From Terriglobia bacterium (GTDB lineage Bacteria > Acidobacteriota > Terriglobia > Terriglobales > Acidobacteriaceae), in NCBI GenBank assembly GCA_020073165.1, contig JAIQFP010000001.1, positions 62,001-126,000 of the forward strand: a DNA stretch of 64,000 nucleotides, written 5' to 3'. Below are positions 37,287-45,926 of this stretch, piece by piece. The notes beneath the pieces were generated by a model. It searched no databases. It was not told where the DNA came from and was given only the letters and a program-made list of their open reading frames with translations. The position numbers were made by a program, and so were the translations under genes. Every line of letters starts with the position of its first letter. Within the stretch, counting starts at the first letter, position 1.

Positions 37287-38441
37287 ATGAAAACCGTGCT
37301 CAGCACCGTACTGGACCCGACCCGTCGTAGTCATGACGCCCGCGAGTTTGACCATGCCCTGCGCCGCCGCATCGTCGGCCAGGACCCGGCGCTGGAGAAA
37401 GTGGTGGAGATCTACCAGATGTTCCTGGCCGGGCTGAATCCCCCGGGGCGTCCGGTAGGCAACCTGCTGTTCCTGGGACCCACAGGATCGGGCAAGACCC
37501 GCGTGGTCGAGGCCATGGCTGAGGCGCTGTTCGGCGACGCCCGGGCTTGTATCAAGATTGATTGCGCCGAGTTCCAGCACTCGCACGAGATCGCGAAGTT
37601 GATCGGCTCGCCTCCCGGCTATCTGGGTCACCGCGAGACCCATCCCTTGCTTACCCAGGAAGCCCTGAACCAGTGGCATACTGAAAAGCTCAAGCTGTCG
37701 ATTCTGCTGTTTGACGAAATCGAGAAAGCGTCCGACGCGCTGTGGCAACTGCTGTTGGGGATCCTCGACAAGGCTACATTGACGCTGGGAGACAACCGCC
37801 GCGTGGACCTCTCGCAATGCGTCATCATCATGACCTCCAATCTGGGAACCGGCGAGATGACCGGCCTGGTGGAAGGCGGGCTGGGCTTTGCGCAGAAGCC
37901 CCTTCAGGTGGATGCCTCCCTGGATGAGAAGATCAGCCGCACCGCCGTCGAGGCGGCACGCCGCAAATTCACTCCCGAGTTCATGAACCGCATCGACAAA
38001 GTGGTGGTGTTCAAGACCCTGCGCTCTGAGCACCTGGAACAGATTTTGGAAATCGAACTGGGCATGGTGCAGCAGCGCATCCTCATGGCCTCTGCCGCCA
38101 ACCAGTTCGTTTTCAATTGCACCCCCAAGGTCAAGAACTTCTTGCTCCACGAGGGCACCGACCCGAAGTACGGTGCGCGTCACCTGAAACGGGCCATCGA
38201 GCGGCACGTGGTATTTCCCTTGGCCAACCTCGTCGCTACCGGGCAGGTGAAGCTCGGCGATTTCATCCGCATCGATCTGAACCCGGAAGGCCGGCTTACC
38301 TTTGTGAAGGAAGCTGAGGGAGCGATGGTGCCGATGCTGCTGGAACGTTACGGTGCCGCCGCTGCGCCTCCGACAGCACGCGCTGCCCGCACCGCCGCCG
38401 TGCGGCGCGAGTTCGGCGCCACCGGAACGCTGGACAAGTAA
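37287..38441 (+). CDS. Solo AAA+ ATPase resembling the second ATPase domain of ClpB/ClpA
   Basis: 384 residues: IVGQDPALEKVVEIYQ, Walker A FLGPTGSGKTRVVEAMAEAL, the pore-loop-like GSPPGYLGH, Walker B ILLFDEIEKASDALWQLLLGILD, sensor 1 IIMTSNLG, and the C-terminal D2-small domain with DPKYGARHLKRAIERHVVFPLA (sensor 2 Arg). There is no N domain, no first ATPase ring and no ClpP-binding loop, so it is only about the last third of ClpB. It may work as a one-ring unfoldase. A strong terminator follows. Confidence 0.88.
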   Translation: MKTVLSTVLDPTRRSHDAREFDHALRRRIVGQDPALEKVVEIYQMFLAGLNPPGRPVGNLLFLGPTGSGKTRVVEAMAEALFGDARACIKIDCAEFQHSHEIAKLIGSPPGYLGHRETHPLLTQEALNQWHTEKLKLSILLFDEIEKASDALWQLLLGILDKATLTLGDNRRVDLSQCVIIMTSNLGTGEMTGLVEGGLGFAQKPLQVDASLDEKISRTAVEAARRKFTPEFMNRIDKVVVFKTLRSEHLEQILEIELGMVQQRILMASAANQFVFNCTPKVKNFLLHEGTDPKYGARHLKRAIERHVVFPLANLVATGQVKLGDFIRIDLNPEGRLTFVKEAEGAMVPMLLERYGAAAAPPTARAARTAAVRREFGATGTLDK

Positions 38442-38467
38442 CCTCCGGCAAAGCAGGCCTTTTTCCC

Positions 38468-38495
38468 GGCGCCGCCCCGCGGCGCCTTTTGTTTT
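38468..38495 (+). terminator. Rho-independent terminator of the AAA ATPase gene
   Basis: GGCGCCGC (38468-38475) pairs perfectly with GCGGCGCC (38479-38486) around CCC, followed by TTTTGTTTTTT. Confidence 0.9.
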
Positions 38496-38560
38496 TTCGA
38501 CCCACCCCGTGATACAAGTGGCCTCTGGCAGTCAGTTCGAGAGCCGCCGCATCTAAGATG

Positions 38561-38582
38561 GGTAGCGCCGGCGTCCGGCTGG
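38561..38582. repeat. GTAGCGCCGGCGTC-type dispersed palindromic repeat (short copy)
   Basis: GGTAGCGCCGGCGTCCGGC resembles longer copies at 46987-47013 and 53954-53980. Here it sits in the leader of the M48 peptidase gene. Confidence 0.6.
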
Positions 38583-38614
38583 CTGTAGGGGGCAGCCCCC
38601 ACCGCGGAGGAGCC

Positions 38615-40000
38615 ATGAGAACTCGTTCTCGAGCAGTGCGAAGCGTGGCAATCCTGCTGACCCTTTGCCTGGCAGCACCCCAGTTGCTCGAAGCCCGCGT
38701 CACGCCTACCCATGGCTTCGATCTGTTTTCGGCCCAGGAGGAGATCCAGGCCGGCCAGCAGGCCGCCACCCAGGTTCCTAAGCAACTCCCCCTTCTCTCG
38801 GACTCGAACCCCATCACGCAATACGTTCAGCATCTGGGCCAACAGCTCGCCGCCCACGCGCCCGGCGAGAAGTGGCCCTACAGCTTCCATGTCGTGAACC
38901 AGAAAGAGATCAACGCCTTCGCCCTTCCCGGCGGGCCGGTCTACGTGAACCTGGGCACTATCCAGGCAACCGACAATGAAGCCGAGTTGGCGGGCGTGAT
39001 GGCGCACGAGATCTCGCACGTGGTGCAGCGCCACGGTACGCGGGCTGCCAGCAAGCAGATGGCAGCGCAATTGCCGCTGGCGATTCTGGGCGGAGTGCTG
39101 GGTCGAGGCGCGCTCTCCCAGATGGCACAACTTGGGCTGTCGTTCGGTGTGGGCTCGTATTTTCTAAAGAACTCGCGCCAGTCAGAAAAAGAAGCCGACC
39201 TGCTCGGCGCCGACATCATGTATGACGCCGGTTTCAATCCCCAGGCCATGGCGCAATTCTTCGAGAAGATTCAGTCGCAGGGCGGTTCCCGCGCTCCCCA
39301 ATTCTTCAGCGACCACCCGAGTCCCGGCAACCGGATGGAGTACGTGATGGAGGAAGTCGATACCCTCCCGCGTAAGCAGCAGTATCGCTCTGACAGCGAT
39401 GAGTTCCGCCAGATCAAACAGGAAGTGGCAGGCATGAAGCCGCTCTCCGCGCAGCAGATCGCGGCGGGACAGAAGCAGGGCGGTGGCGCGGCCGGTTTGC
39501 CGGGCGCGGATGTGACCCCCGCCGGCAACATGCGCAGCTTGAATCACGACGACTTTCAAATCTCCTATCCGGAGAACTGGCAGGTGTTCGGAGACCAGAC
39601 CTCGGCGGTGACCATCGCCCCGGAGAGCGGAGTGTCGCAGAATGCAGTCGCCTACGGCGTCATGATTAGCGTCTACCAGCCGGAGGATCCGAAAGCCAGC
39701 CTGGACCAGGCCACGCATTCGCTGCTGAGTTCGCTCCGGCAATCCAATCCCGACCTGCGCCAGATCGGCAATGACGAAAGCATCCGGGTGAATGGAGCCT
39801 TGGGGCGGTCGGTGGACTTGATCGGAACTTCGCCGTTGCAGGACCAGAGCGGCCGCCCGGCACAAGAGCGGGATTGGCTGGTGACCACCAAGCGCGCTGA
39901 CGGATCGCTACTCTACCTGGTCTTTATCTCTCCCGACAAAGACTTTGGCTCGCTGCGGCCGACCTTCGAGCAAATGCTGCGGACGCTGAAAGTGCGGTAG
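38615..40000 (+). CDS. M48-family zinc metalloprotease (BepA/LoiP-like)
   Basis: 461 residues from the ATG at 38615, with GGAGG four bases upstream. Signal peptide (SVAILLTLCLAAPQLLEA), then a peptidase M48 domain: YVNLGTIQATDNEAELAGVMAHEISHVVQRH with the zinc-binding HEISH (near residue 133), and the third ligand region SEKEADLLGADIMYDAGF. The C-terminal 180 residues (NHDDFQISYPENWQVFGDQTSA...) form an added domain like the PsbP/PG-type envelopes. It is probably a periplasmic quality-control protease. Confidence 0.9.
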   Translation: MRTRSRAVRSVAILLTLCLAAPQLLEARVTPTHGFDLFSAQEEIQAGQQAATQVPKQLPLLSDSNPITQYVQHLGQQLAAHAPGEKWPYSFHVVNQKEINAFALPGGPVYVNLGTIQATDNEAELAGVMAHEISHVVQRHGTRAASKQMAAQLPLAILGGVLGRGALSQMAQLGLSFGVGSYFLKNSRQSEKEADLLGADIMYDAGFNPQAMAQFFEKIQSQGGSRAPQFFSDHPSPGNRMEYVMEEVDTLPRKQQYRSDSDEFRQIKQEVAGMKPLSAQQIAAGQKQGGGAAGLPGADVTPAGNMRSLNHDDFQISYPENWQVFGDQTSAVTIAPESGVSQNAVAYGVMISVYQPEDPKASLDQATHSLLSSLRQSNPDLRQIGNDESIRVNGALGRSVDLIGTSPLQDQSGRPAQERDWLVTTKRADGSLLYLVFISPDKDFGSLRPTFEQMLRTLKVR

Positions 40001-40005
40001 GGACC

Positions 40006-40192
40006 AGCCGTCAGTGGTCCTAACTTCTAAGACCCGGCGTCATCCCGAAGACCGGCGCAGTTCAGCCGGGCGAGGGATCTTGCGCGCAGCCGCACAGAGC
40101 TCGTGCTCGCCGCAGTGCCCGTTGCCGCCCCGCGCCAGGTCCTTCGCGGCATGCCGCTCAGGATGACGTCGGACTTGGGTGGCTGACGGCTG
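40006..40192. repeat. MITE-like inverted element (GTCATCCC/GGATGAC ends)
   Basis: The outer ends AGCCGTCAG (40006-40014) and CTGACGGCT (40184-40192) are inverted, as are GTCATCCCGA (40039-40048) and CAGGATGAC near 40160-40168. The interior is GC-rich and codes for nothing. A related copy is at 57289-57350. The element fills the spacer between the convergent M48 and M13 peptidase genes. Confidence 0.7.
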
Positions 40193-40196
40193 CTGT

Positions 40197-42221
40197 TTAC
40201 CACACCTCGCAACTCTTCTCCCCCCGCACCATCGCCGAGTCTGCCTTGCAGCTGAACGCCTTTTGAAACTCCGGCAAGTTTGACAGCGGCCCGTTCACGC
40301 GGTACTTGGCCATCGGGTGCGGGTCGGCTTGGATCATGACGCGCTGCTGCTCGATGCGGATCTCGTCCCCGCGGAACTGCCCCCAGGCGATGAAGAACTG
40401 TTGCTCTGGCGTGAAGCCATCAATGTCCGGCGGACGCGGCTTGCCTTCCAGCGACTTCTGATAGGCCATGAAAGCGATCTTAGCGCCACCCAGGTCCCCG
40501 ATACTCTCGCCCAGAACCAGCTTGCCATTGTGGTGCACGCCGGGCTCGATGAAGTAATGGTCGAACTGGTCCACCACGCACGCGCCGCGCTCCTGGAATT
40601 TCTTCAGGTCGGCTTCTGTCCACCAGTTCTTCAGCCGGCCCTGCTCGTCGAATTGCGCCCCCTGGTCATCAAAGCCGTGTGAGATTTCGTGCCCGATCAC
40701 CACCCCGATCGCGCCATAGTTCACCGCATCCACCGCATCCAGGTAGAACGCAGGTGGCTGCAGAATGCCCGCCGGGAAAACAATCTCGTTTAGCAGCGGG
40801 TTGTAGTACGCGTCCGATGTCGGCGGCGTCATGCCCCAGCGCTCGCGATCCACCGGCTTGCCGATAGTCTGCCGGTCATCCTCCACCACAAACTTGGTGG
40901 CCGCCACGGTATCCTCGAAGAAATCGTCACGCCGGATATCCACCTTGCTGTAGTCCTTCCACTTGTCCGGATAGCCAATCTTGGGATGAAAGGTCGCGAT
41001 CTTGGCCAGCGCCCTCTGTTTGGTCTCGTCGCTCATCCACGGGCGGGTGGAGATGTCATCCTTCATTGCCGCGAGCAGGTTCTTCACCATGTCCTGCATG
41101 CGCGCCTTGGCCTCGGGAGGGAAGTACTTCTCCACGTATTTCTTGCCCAGGGCCTCCCCAAGAAGCTGGTCGGCGGATTCCACACATTGCTTCCAGCGCG
41201 GCTTGTTTTCAGTGGCGCCGCCCAGGTACTTGCCGTAGAAGGCGAAACTCTCATCCACAAATGGGGTGGGCAGCGCCTGGGCCGCGGCATCCAGCAGGTG
41301 GCCCTTCAAATAGACTTTCCAGTCGGCCAGCGGAGTTTGTTGCATCTGCCGATCCACTTCCTGCATGAACTTGGGTTGGTCCACGTTCATGTCCACGTCT
41401 TGCGGCAGTTGTTTATGCTGGAAATATTCGACCCAGTCGAAATGCGGAGCCATCGCCTGCAACTGCGCGAAGGTCGTGTTGTGATCAGTGGCTGAGGGAT
41501 CGCGCAGCGTGACCTGGTCAAGGGAAGCTTCGGCCAGCTTGGTCTCCATGGCGAAGACGGTCTGCGCCCCCGCGGTGGCCGCTGCCTGGTCCCATCCGGC
41601 CAGCTTGAGCATGTTGGCGACGTGCTCTTTGTACTTGTCGCGGGCCTCGGCAAAGCGGGGTTCCGGTTTCAGGTAGTAATCGCGCTCGGGCAGTCCCAAC
41701 CCGCTGGCGGCGATGTCGGCCAGGACCTGGGTGGGGTTATGCGGGTCCTGCCCACCATACATCACGAACGGCACGGTCACCGCCACATCATGCAGGCGGA
41801 AGATCACCTTCTGCAGGCTGGCGATGTCCCTGGCGTTGTCAATATCGTCGAGCCAGGGCTGGAGCGGCTTGAGGCCGCGGGCATCAATCTGCGCCACATT
41901 GGTGCAGGCGCCGTAGTAGTCGCCGATGATCCGGTCGGTGCTGCCCTTGGGCGCGCTCTGGTTCTTCGCGGCCTCTTCCGCCACTAGCTTCAGCTTGTCC
42001 TTGCTGGTTTCCCCCGCCGCCCACCGCTTGCTCCAGCGGGTCATCGAGGCGGGAATGGGATTGTTTGCCCGCCAGGTGCCATTGGCGAACTGATAAAAAT
42101 CGGTGCAGGGATCTGCTTTGCGGTCGAGATCGCTGACGTCAATGCCGTGGAGCGAGCTGCTCTGGCTGAACAGAAGTGGGGAAGACAGGAGGACCAATAA
42201 AAGCATTCTGAGAGTCTGCAT
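40197..42221 (-). CDS. M13-family (neprilysin-like) zinc metallopeptidase
   Basis: 674 residues with a signal peptide (LRMLLLVLLSSPLLFSQ). The N-terminal M13 domain begins GIDVSDLDRKADPCTDFYQFANGTW, and the catalytic domain has NEIVFPAGILQPPAF, VIGHEISHGFDDQGAQFD (HExxH) and GESIGDLGGAKIAF (third ligand). The final block EIRIEQQRVMIQADPHPMAKYRVNGPLSN is typical, and the penultimate sequence ends CEVW. Exported peptidase for oligopeptides. All catalytic ligands are present. Confidence 0.95.
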   Translation of the reverse strand: MQTLRMLLLVLLSSPLLFSQSSSLHGIDVSDLDRKADPCTDFYQFANGTWRANNPIPASMTRWSKRWAAGETSKDKLKLVAEEAAKNQSAPKGSTDRIIGDYYGACTNVAQIDARGLKPLQPWLDDIDNARDIASLQKVIFRLHDVAVTVPFVMYGGQDPHNPTQVLADIAASGLGLPERDYYLKPEPRFAEARDKYKEHVANMLKLAGWDQAAATAGAQTVFAMETKLAEASLDQVTLRDPSATDHNTTFAQLQAMAPHFDWVEYFQHKQLPQDVDMNVDQPKFMQEVDRQMQQTPLADWKVYLKGHLLDAAAQALPTPFVDESFAFYGKYLGGATENKPRWKQCVESADQLLGEALGKKYVEKYFPPEAKARMQDMVKNLLAAMKDDISTRPWMSDETKQRALAKIATFHPKIGYPDKWKDYSKVDIRRDDFFEDTVAATKFVVEDDRQTIGKPVDRERWGMTPPTSDAYYNPLLNEIVFPAGILQPPAFYLDAVDAVNYGAIGVVIGHEISHGFDDQGAQFDEQGRLKNWWTEADLKKFQERGACVVDQFDHYFIEPGVHHNGKLVLGESIGDLGGAKIAFMAYQKSLEGKPRPPDIDGFTPEQQFFIAWGQFRGDEIRIEQQRVMIQADPHPMAKYRVNGPLSNLPEFQKAFSCKADSAMVRGEKSCEVW

Positions 42222-42307
42222 AACAGGCTTTTCCTCGTAGGGGATGTGCGCCTGTCATTCTAGACGAGCCAAGGGCGGAATGGTTAGGAAGAAACCCGGC
42301 CACCGGG

Positions 42308-43450
42308 TTAGTTACACGTCGTGCTGCCGCAGTGAAGCAGGAAGACAAATGAATTCGTGATGCTCTTGCTGCGTTGATAGCTCACCACCGGCCGGCCCTG
42401 CCGGTCCAGTTGCAAGGAACTGAAAGGGCCATTGAGGTTGCTGAGGTCAGGATAGGCGAAGGTATTGCCCGCCGAGCAGTTGGCATCGCCGCAGTGAGCG
42501 ATGGTGAGCCGGTCTGCGCGTCCCTGCTGCACCTCGTAGCTGACCACGGGATTGCCGTGGCTATCCAGGACGATCGAGCCTTGATCAGGGGTGACGGCGG
42601 CGGCATCCAACAGAGTAATCACATTCTTTGCACTGCAATTGGGGTTGCCGCAATGAGCGATCTGGCGGCCGAGGTGATAGTAGGTGACGATAGGGTTGCC
42701 AGACTCGTCCAGAGCCAGGGTTGCGTTTCCCAGACTGTCATCAGTATCGTCCACGGCCTTGATCGTACGACTGGAGCAATTGGGATCGGCACAATGCGCA
42801 ACCTTTATTTTTGGGCTTGTACCCGCGCTGCGGTAAGCGACGACCGGGTTGCCAAACTCATCCAGCGCCAAGCCGGTGCCGAGGTTCTCGCCAGAAGTAT
42901 TGTCGATCGAAACCACGGAATTCTGCGAGGTGCAGGTAGGGTTGCCGCAGTGGAGCAGCTTGAGTCCGTCGCCTCCGGTATAGCTCACCACGGGGTTGCC
43001 GGAGGCGTCGAAGGTCAAAGAGCTACCCAGGCCGTCGGATCCGCCAACGCTCATGACAATTTGGTTTCCTGAAGAACAGTTCGGGTCGCCACAGGTGACG
43101 ATCTGCAAGCCGCTCCGGCCGGAATAGCTGATTACCGGATTCCCCGCCTGGTTCAGGGCAAGCGAGAGGCTAGATTGGACGGCGGTATCGATCTGTTGAA
43201 TTTGCGTCCCGCTGGAGCAAACCGGATTGGCGCAATGAGCGAGCTTTAGCCGGGCCGCACTCGAGTAGGCGATGACTGGATTGTGAGCAGCGTCAAGCTT
43301 CAGCGAAGTGCTGCCGCCAGGGGCGTCAATCTGGGCGAACCGGTTGGTTGCCGCGGCATCCAGGGTGGGGAGAACTGGCTGATGGACCAGAATTGCTGCC
43401 AGAATTATGAGAAATACAAAGCAGGCCATCCGGGAGCCGATACGAAGCAT
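42308..43450 (-). CDS. Secreted repeat protein with paired-Cys HCGNPNCSS repeats
   Basis: 380 residues from the ATG at 43450, preceded by AGGAGG four bases upstream; an ATG at 43429 is also possible. Signal or anchor (MACFVFLIILAAILVHQPVL), then seven or eight repeats of about 45 residues. Each holds a strand pattern SLALDxxGNPVVSY, then AHCGNPNCSSG with two Cys five residues apart. The pattern suggests a beta-propeller or solenoid stabilised by a disulfide in each repeat. No enzyme motif is present. Related CGNxNC repeat proteins occur in environmental bacteria; function unknown, probably surface or binding. Confidence 0.8.
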   Translation of the reverse strand: MLRIGSRMACFVFLIILAAILVHQPVLPTLDAAATNRFAQIDAPGGSTSLKLDAAHNPVIAYSSAARLKLAHCANPVCSSGTQIQQIDTAVQSSLSLALNQAGNPVISYSGRSGLQIVTCGDPNCSSGNQIVMSVGGSDGLGSSLTFDASGNPVVSYTGGDGLKLLHCGNPTCTSQNSVVSIDNTSGENLGTGLALDEFGNPVVAYRSAGTSPKIKVAHCADPNCSSRTIKAVDDTDDSLGNATLALDESGNPIVTYYHLGRQIAHCGNPNCSAKNVITLLDAAAVTPDQGSIVLDSHGNPVVSYEVQQGRADRLTIAHCGDANCSAGNTFAYPDLSNLNGPFSSLQLDRQGRPVVSYQRSKSITNSFVFLLHCGSTTCN

Positions 43451-43540
43451 TGCTCCTCCTCCAGAGACGGGGCGGAGACGAATCATATCGCGGTCGAATG
43501 CCGGTGGGTAGTGGGTCGAAGGTCTCTACGAAACCCCTTC

Positions 43541-43568
43541 ACCACAGAGGACACGAAGGAACACAAGG
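43541..43568. repeat. CACAGAGGACACGAAGG-type dispersed repeat
   Basis: ACCACAGAGGACACGAAGGA at 43541-43560 continues with ACACAAGG. A related sequence in opposite orientation is at 49791-49820. It lies in the spacer between the repeat protein and the mglA-like gene. Confidence 0.6.
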
Positions 43569-43599
43569 TAAGGCTGAGGTCTGACGCCCGACGCCTGCT

Positions 43600-44187
43600 T
43601 TATCCCCCCTGCTTCAACTCCGTCAGCACCTGCTTGGCGATTTCCTTGAGAGTGTCGAATACGCCCTGGCCCTGAAACGCAATGGCTTCGATCACCGGCT
43701 CATTCTTCCGCCGCAGTTCCTTGGATAGCTTATCCACCGGCATCACGTTGGGCAGGTCGCGCTTGTTGAGTTGCAGGACGTAGGGAATCTTGTGGAAGTC
43801 GTAGCCGTGTTCTTTCAGGTTCGCCATCAGGTTGTCGAGGGCTTCGACGTTGGCGTCCATGCGCTCGGACTGCGAATCGGCGACGAAAACGATTCCATCC
43901 ACTCCCCGCAGGATCAGCTTGCGGCTGGCGTCATAGAACACCTGGCCGGGAACGGTATAGAGGTGAATGCGGGTCTTGAAGCCGCGCACCGAGCCCAGGT
44001 CCAGGGGCAGGAAGTCGAAGAACAGAGTACGCTCTGTCTCCGTCGCCAGCGAGATCATCTTGCCCTTCTGCTGTTCGGCAGTCTTCTGATAAATGAACTG
44101 CAAATTGGTGGTTTTGCCACCCAGCCCGGCGCCGTAGTAGACGATCTTGCAATTGATCTCGCGGGCTGCAAAGTTAATGAAACTCAA
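43600..44187 (-). CDS. mglA: MglA-like small GTPase
   Basis: 195 residues. P-loop [11 protein letters not shown] (near residue 20), switch region [13 protein letters not shown]3-like TVPGQVFY (where Ras has DTAGQ), and G4 NKRDLPN. This is the MglA signature: the divergent G3 (TVPGQ) and the extended switch. MglA controls cell polarity and the site of pilus or gliding motors in Myxococcus; here a PilT gene is 10 kb away. MglB, its usual GAP partner, is not adjacent. Confidence 0.92.
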   Translation of the reverse strand: MSFINFAAREINCKIVYYGAGLGGKTTNLQFIYQKTAEQQKGKMISLATETERTLFFDFLPLDLGSVRGFKTRIHLYTVPGQVFYDASRKLILRGVDGIVFVADSQSERMDANVEALDNLMANLKEHGYDFHKIPYVLQLNKRDLPNVMPVDKLSKELRRKNEPVIEAIAFQGQGVFDTLKEIAKQVLTELKQGG

Positions 44188-44490
44188 GAGTTTCCTCAGA
44201 CCAGCGGGGACACTCCTTGTCCCGGCATACCCCCGCCTGATGATTTCGCTTGGTGCTGCTGGTTTTATACCACAGGGGCATGCGTCACCGGCAGGTTACC
44301 CCGGTTACTATCGGGAAGACCCCAGTAGGCTGCGGAGAAGATCGAGATTCAACGTAGGTTTGAAAGGGCGCGCCTTCAGGCGCGCCGCAACGTGCCTGCA
44401 ATACGGCTTTAGCCGCTGAGGTCAGCTGTTGGGTGCAGAAAAGAACTTTTCCGCAACCTCTAAACCTTTGCCAGCCCGTCCCAGGGTTAT
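44188..44490. repeat. Spacer with GGCGCGCC-TTCA-GGCGCGCC hairpin repeat
   Basis: No gene seen. At 44367-44386 a perfect 8-bp stem (GGCGCGCC) closes TTCA. Flanking GAAAGGG and GCAACG and a following TTTAGCCGC(TGAGG) make it look like one of the dispersed palindromic repeats of acidobacterial genomes (family assignment is inference). Confidence 0.55.
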
Positions 44491-45813
44491 TCACCGGGTC
44501 GGAGGTACGGGATAGTAGCCGTCCTTGGCATAGATGCTGACGCAAGGGCGTTCAGCCCGGTCGCAGCCCGGACGGTTCACCCGCACCTCGATCTGGCGGT
44601 AAGCGGTGCTGGGCGTGGCGCGCGTGACGTAGCCCAAGGTGTACTGATTGCGGGCATCGCTGAGGGCGCGGGCGTAGGTGTCCTCAATGGCAGAGCGTGA
44701 GAACTCGGTGTACAGCCACCCTCCCGTCGCGTTGGTGTACTTGGGCAGGATGTTGCTGTAGCCGAAACGCGGCAGATGCAGCCTCTCCAGCTTGTTATAA
44801 AGCGGGATCGCGGATCCTTCCGCGGCCACCCCATAAACGATGATGCCATTGGTGAGCAGGACCTTCAGCACGTCGCTGTAGCTGGCCTTGCTGCCGAACT
44901 CGCGGCCGTCGCTGATGATGAAAATAATCTTCCGTCGGGTGCGGTCCCGCTTGCCCAGGTCCAGGGCCGCCGCCAGAATGGCGTCATTGAGTACGTGCGC
45001 TTCCTTGGGGGGCGTGACCACCGGCACTACAGGCGAGTTCACGGGAACACCATTGATGATGGGGCCCTGGGGACCAAGCGGGCCGCTGGTCACCGGCGGT
45101 CCATTGTTGCGGCCGGAGGCGCTCTTCAGGGTATTCAGCGTAGTCGTCACCTGCTTGCCGGCCGCCGCGAAGTCGCTCACTTTCGCAAAGGTACTGCTGT
45201 AGGTGTAGATCGAGACCTCGTCAAACTGGCTGAACGCGCCTTCCAGCGCCGGGAAGGTCTGGTTGACCTTCTGTACCGCCGAGTCTGGCATTCCCAGGTC
45301 GAGAATCACCGCCGCCGACAAGGCAAACGGGTCGCTGGTAAAGAAATTCATCTTCTGCTTGACCCCGTCCTCGTACACGGAGAAGTCCTTCGGCAGCAAT
45401 CCGCTGGTCAGCCGCCCACTGTCGTCCTTCACCATGACCGGCACCAGCACTTGGTTCACGGTGGTGATGAGCTTGAACAACTCCTCCTGGGAACCGCCGG
45501 TCGCTGGCGTGGCTCCCCCCTCTGGGACCGTCTTGATGTTCAGGGGAGGCTTGGGGGCCGGCGCTTCTTCCTCTGGGGCCGGCGTCGGCGCTGGCGTCGG
45601 ACTGGCTGCGCCGGGCACCGGAGGAGTGGGTTGAACCGCCGGGGGAGTCGAAGGAAACGGCTGCGCTGGCCGCGACGCCGAGGGCGCATCCGGAATCTCC
45701 TGCTTGGGCTGCTGTTCGGGCTGCGACTGGGCCCTTGCCGTGACCGAGGCCAGGCAAAACACCGCTATCGCCAGCCCACCGACCCTCCATCGTTTCCAGG
45801 TTAATTCACGCAC
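44491..45813 (-). CDS. VWFA-related acidobacterial protein with Pro-rich linker (degenerate MIDAS)
   Basis: 440 residues from a GTG at 45813, with GGAGAGGG six bases upstream. A signal peptide (GGLAIAVFCLASVTARA) leads to a Pro/Ala-rich stretch (residues about 35-105) and then the VWFA-type domain opening with VNQVLVPVMVKDDSGRLTSGLLPKDFSVYEDGVKQ. The metal site reads DLGMPDS instead of DxSxS, so metal binding is doubtful. The later IIFIISDGREFGSKASY block and YTLGYV end are typical. Probably exported; partner proteins unknown. It is divergent from another VWA gene. Confidence 0.85.
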   Translation of the reverse strand: MRELTWKRWRVGGLAIAVFCLASVTARAQSQPEQQPKQEIPDAPSASRPAQPFPSTPPAVQPTPPVPGAASPTPAPTPAPEEEAPAPKPPLNIKTVPEGGATPATGGSQEELFKLITTVNQVLVPVMVKDDSGRLTSGLLPKDFSVYEDGVKQKMNFFTSDPFALSAAVILDLGMPDSAVQKVNQTFPALEGAFSQFDEVSIYTYSSTFAKVSDFAAAGKQVTTTLNTLKSASGRNNGPPVTSGPLGPQGPIINGVPVNSPVVPVVTPPKEAHVLNDAILAAALDLGKRDRTRRKIIFIISDGREFGSKASYSDVLKVLLTNGIIVYGVAAEGSAIPLYNKLERLHLPRFGYSNILPKYTNATGGWLYTEFSRSAIEDTYARALSDARNQYTLGYVTRATPSTAYRQIEVRVNRPGCDRAERPCVSIYAKDGYYPVPPTR

Positions 45814-45926
45814 CGGATACCCTCTCCGCCTCGCGGCGCATCTGTTTCATCGGATGCTAAGATCAGCAATTTGGTGCATCTAAACTAGAGGAATAGACTA
45901 ACAAAAACAGCGAGAGAATACCTTAC

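Noticed and set aside
37287-38441. Full ClpB gene
   Set aside because: No first ATPase domain or N domain in any frame upstream; the gene is complete as a solo ATPase.
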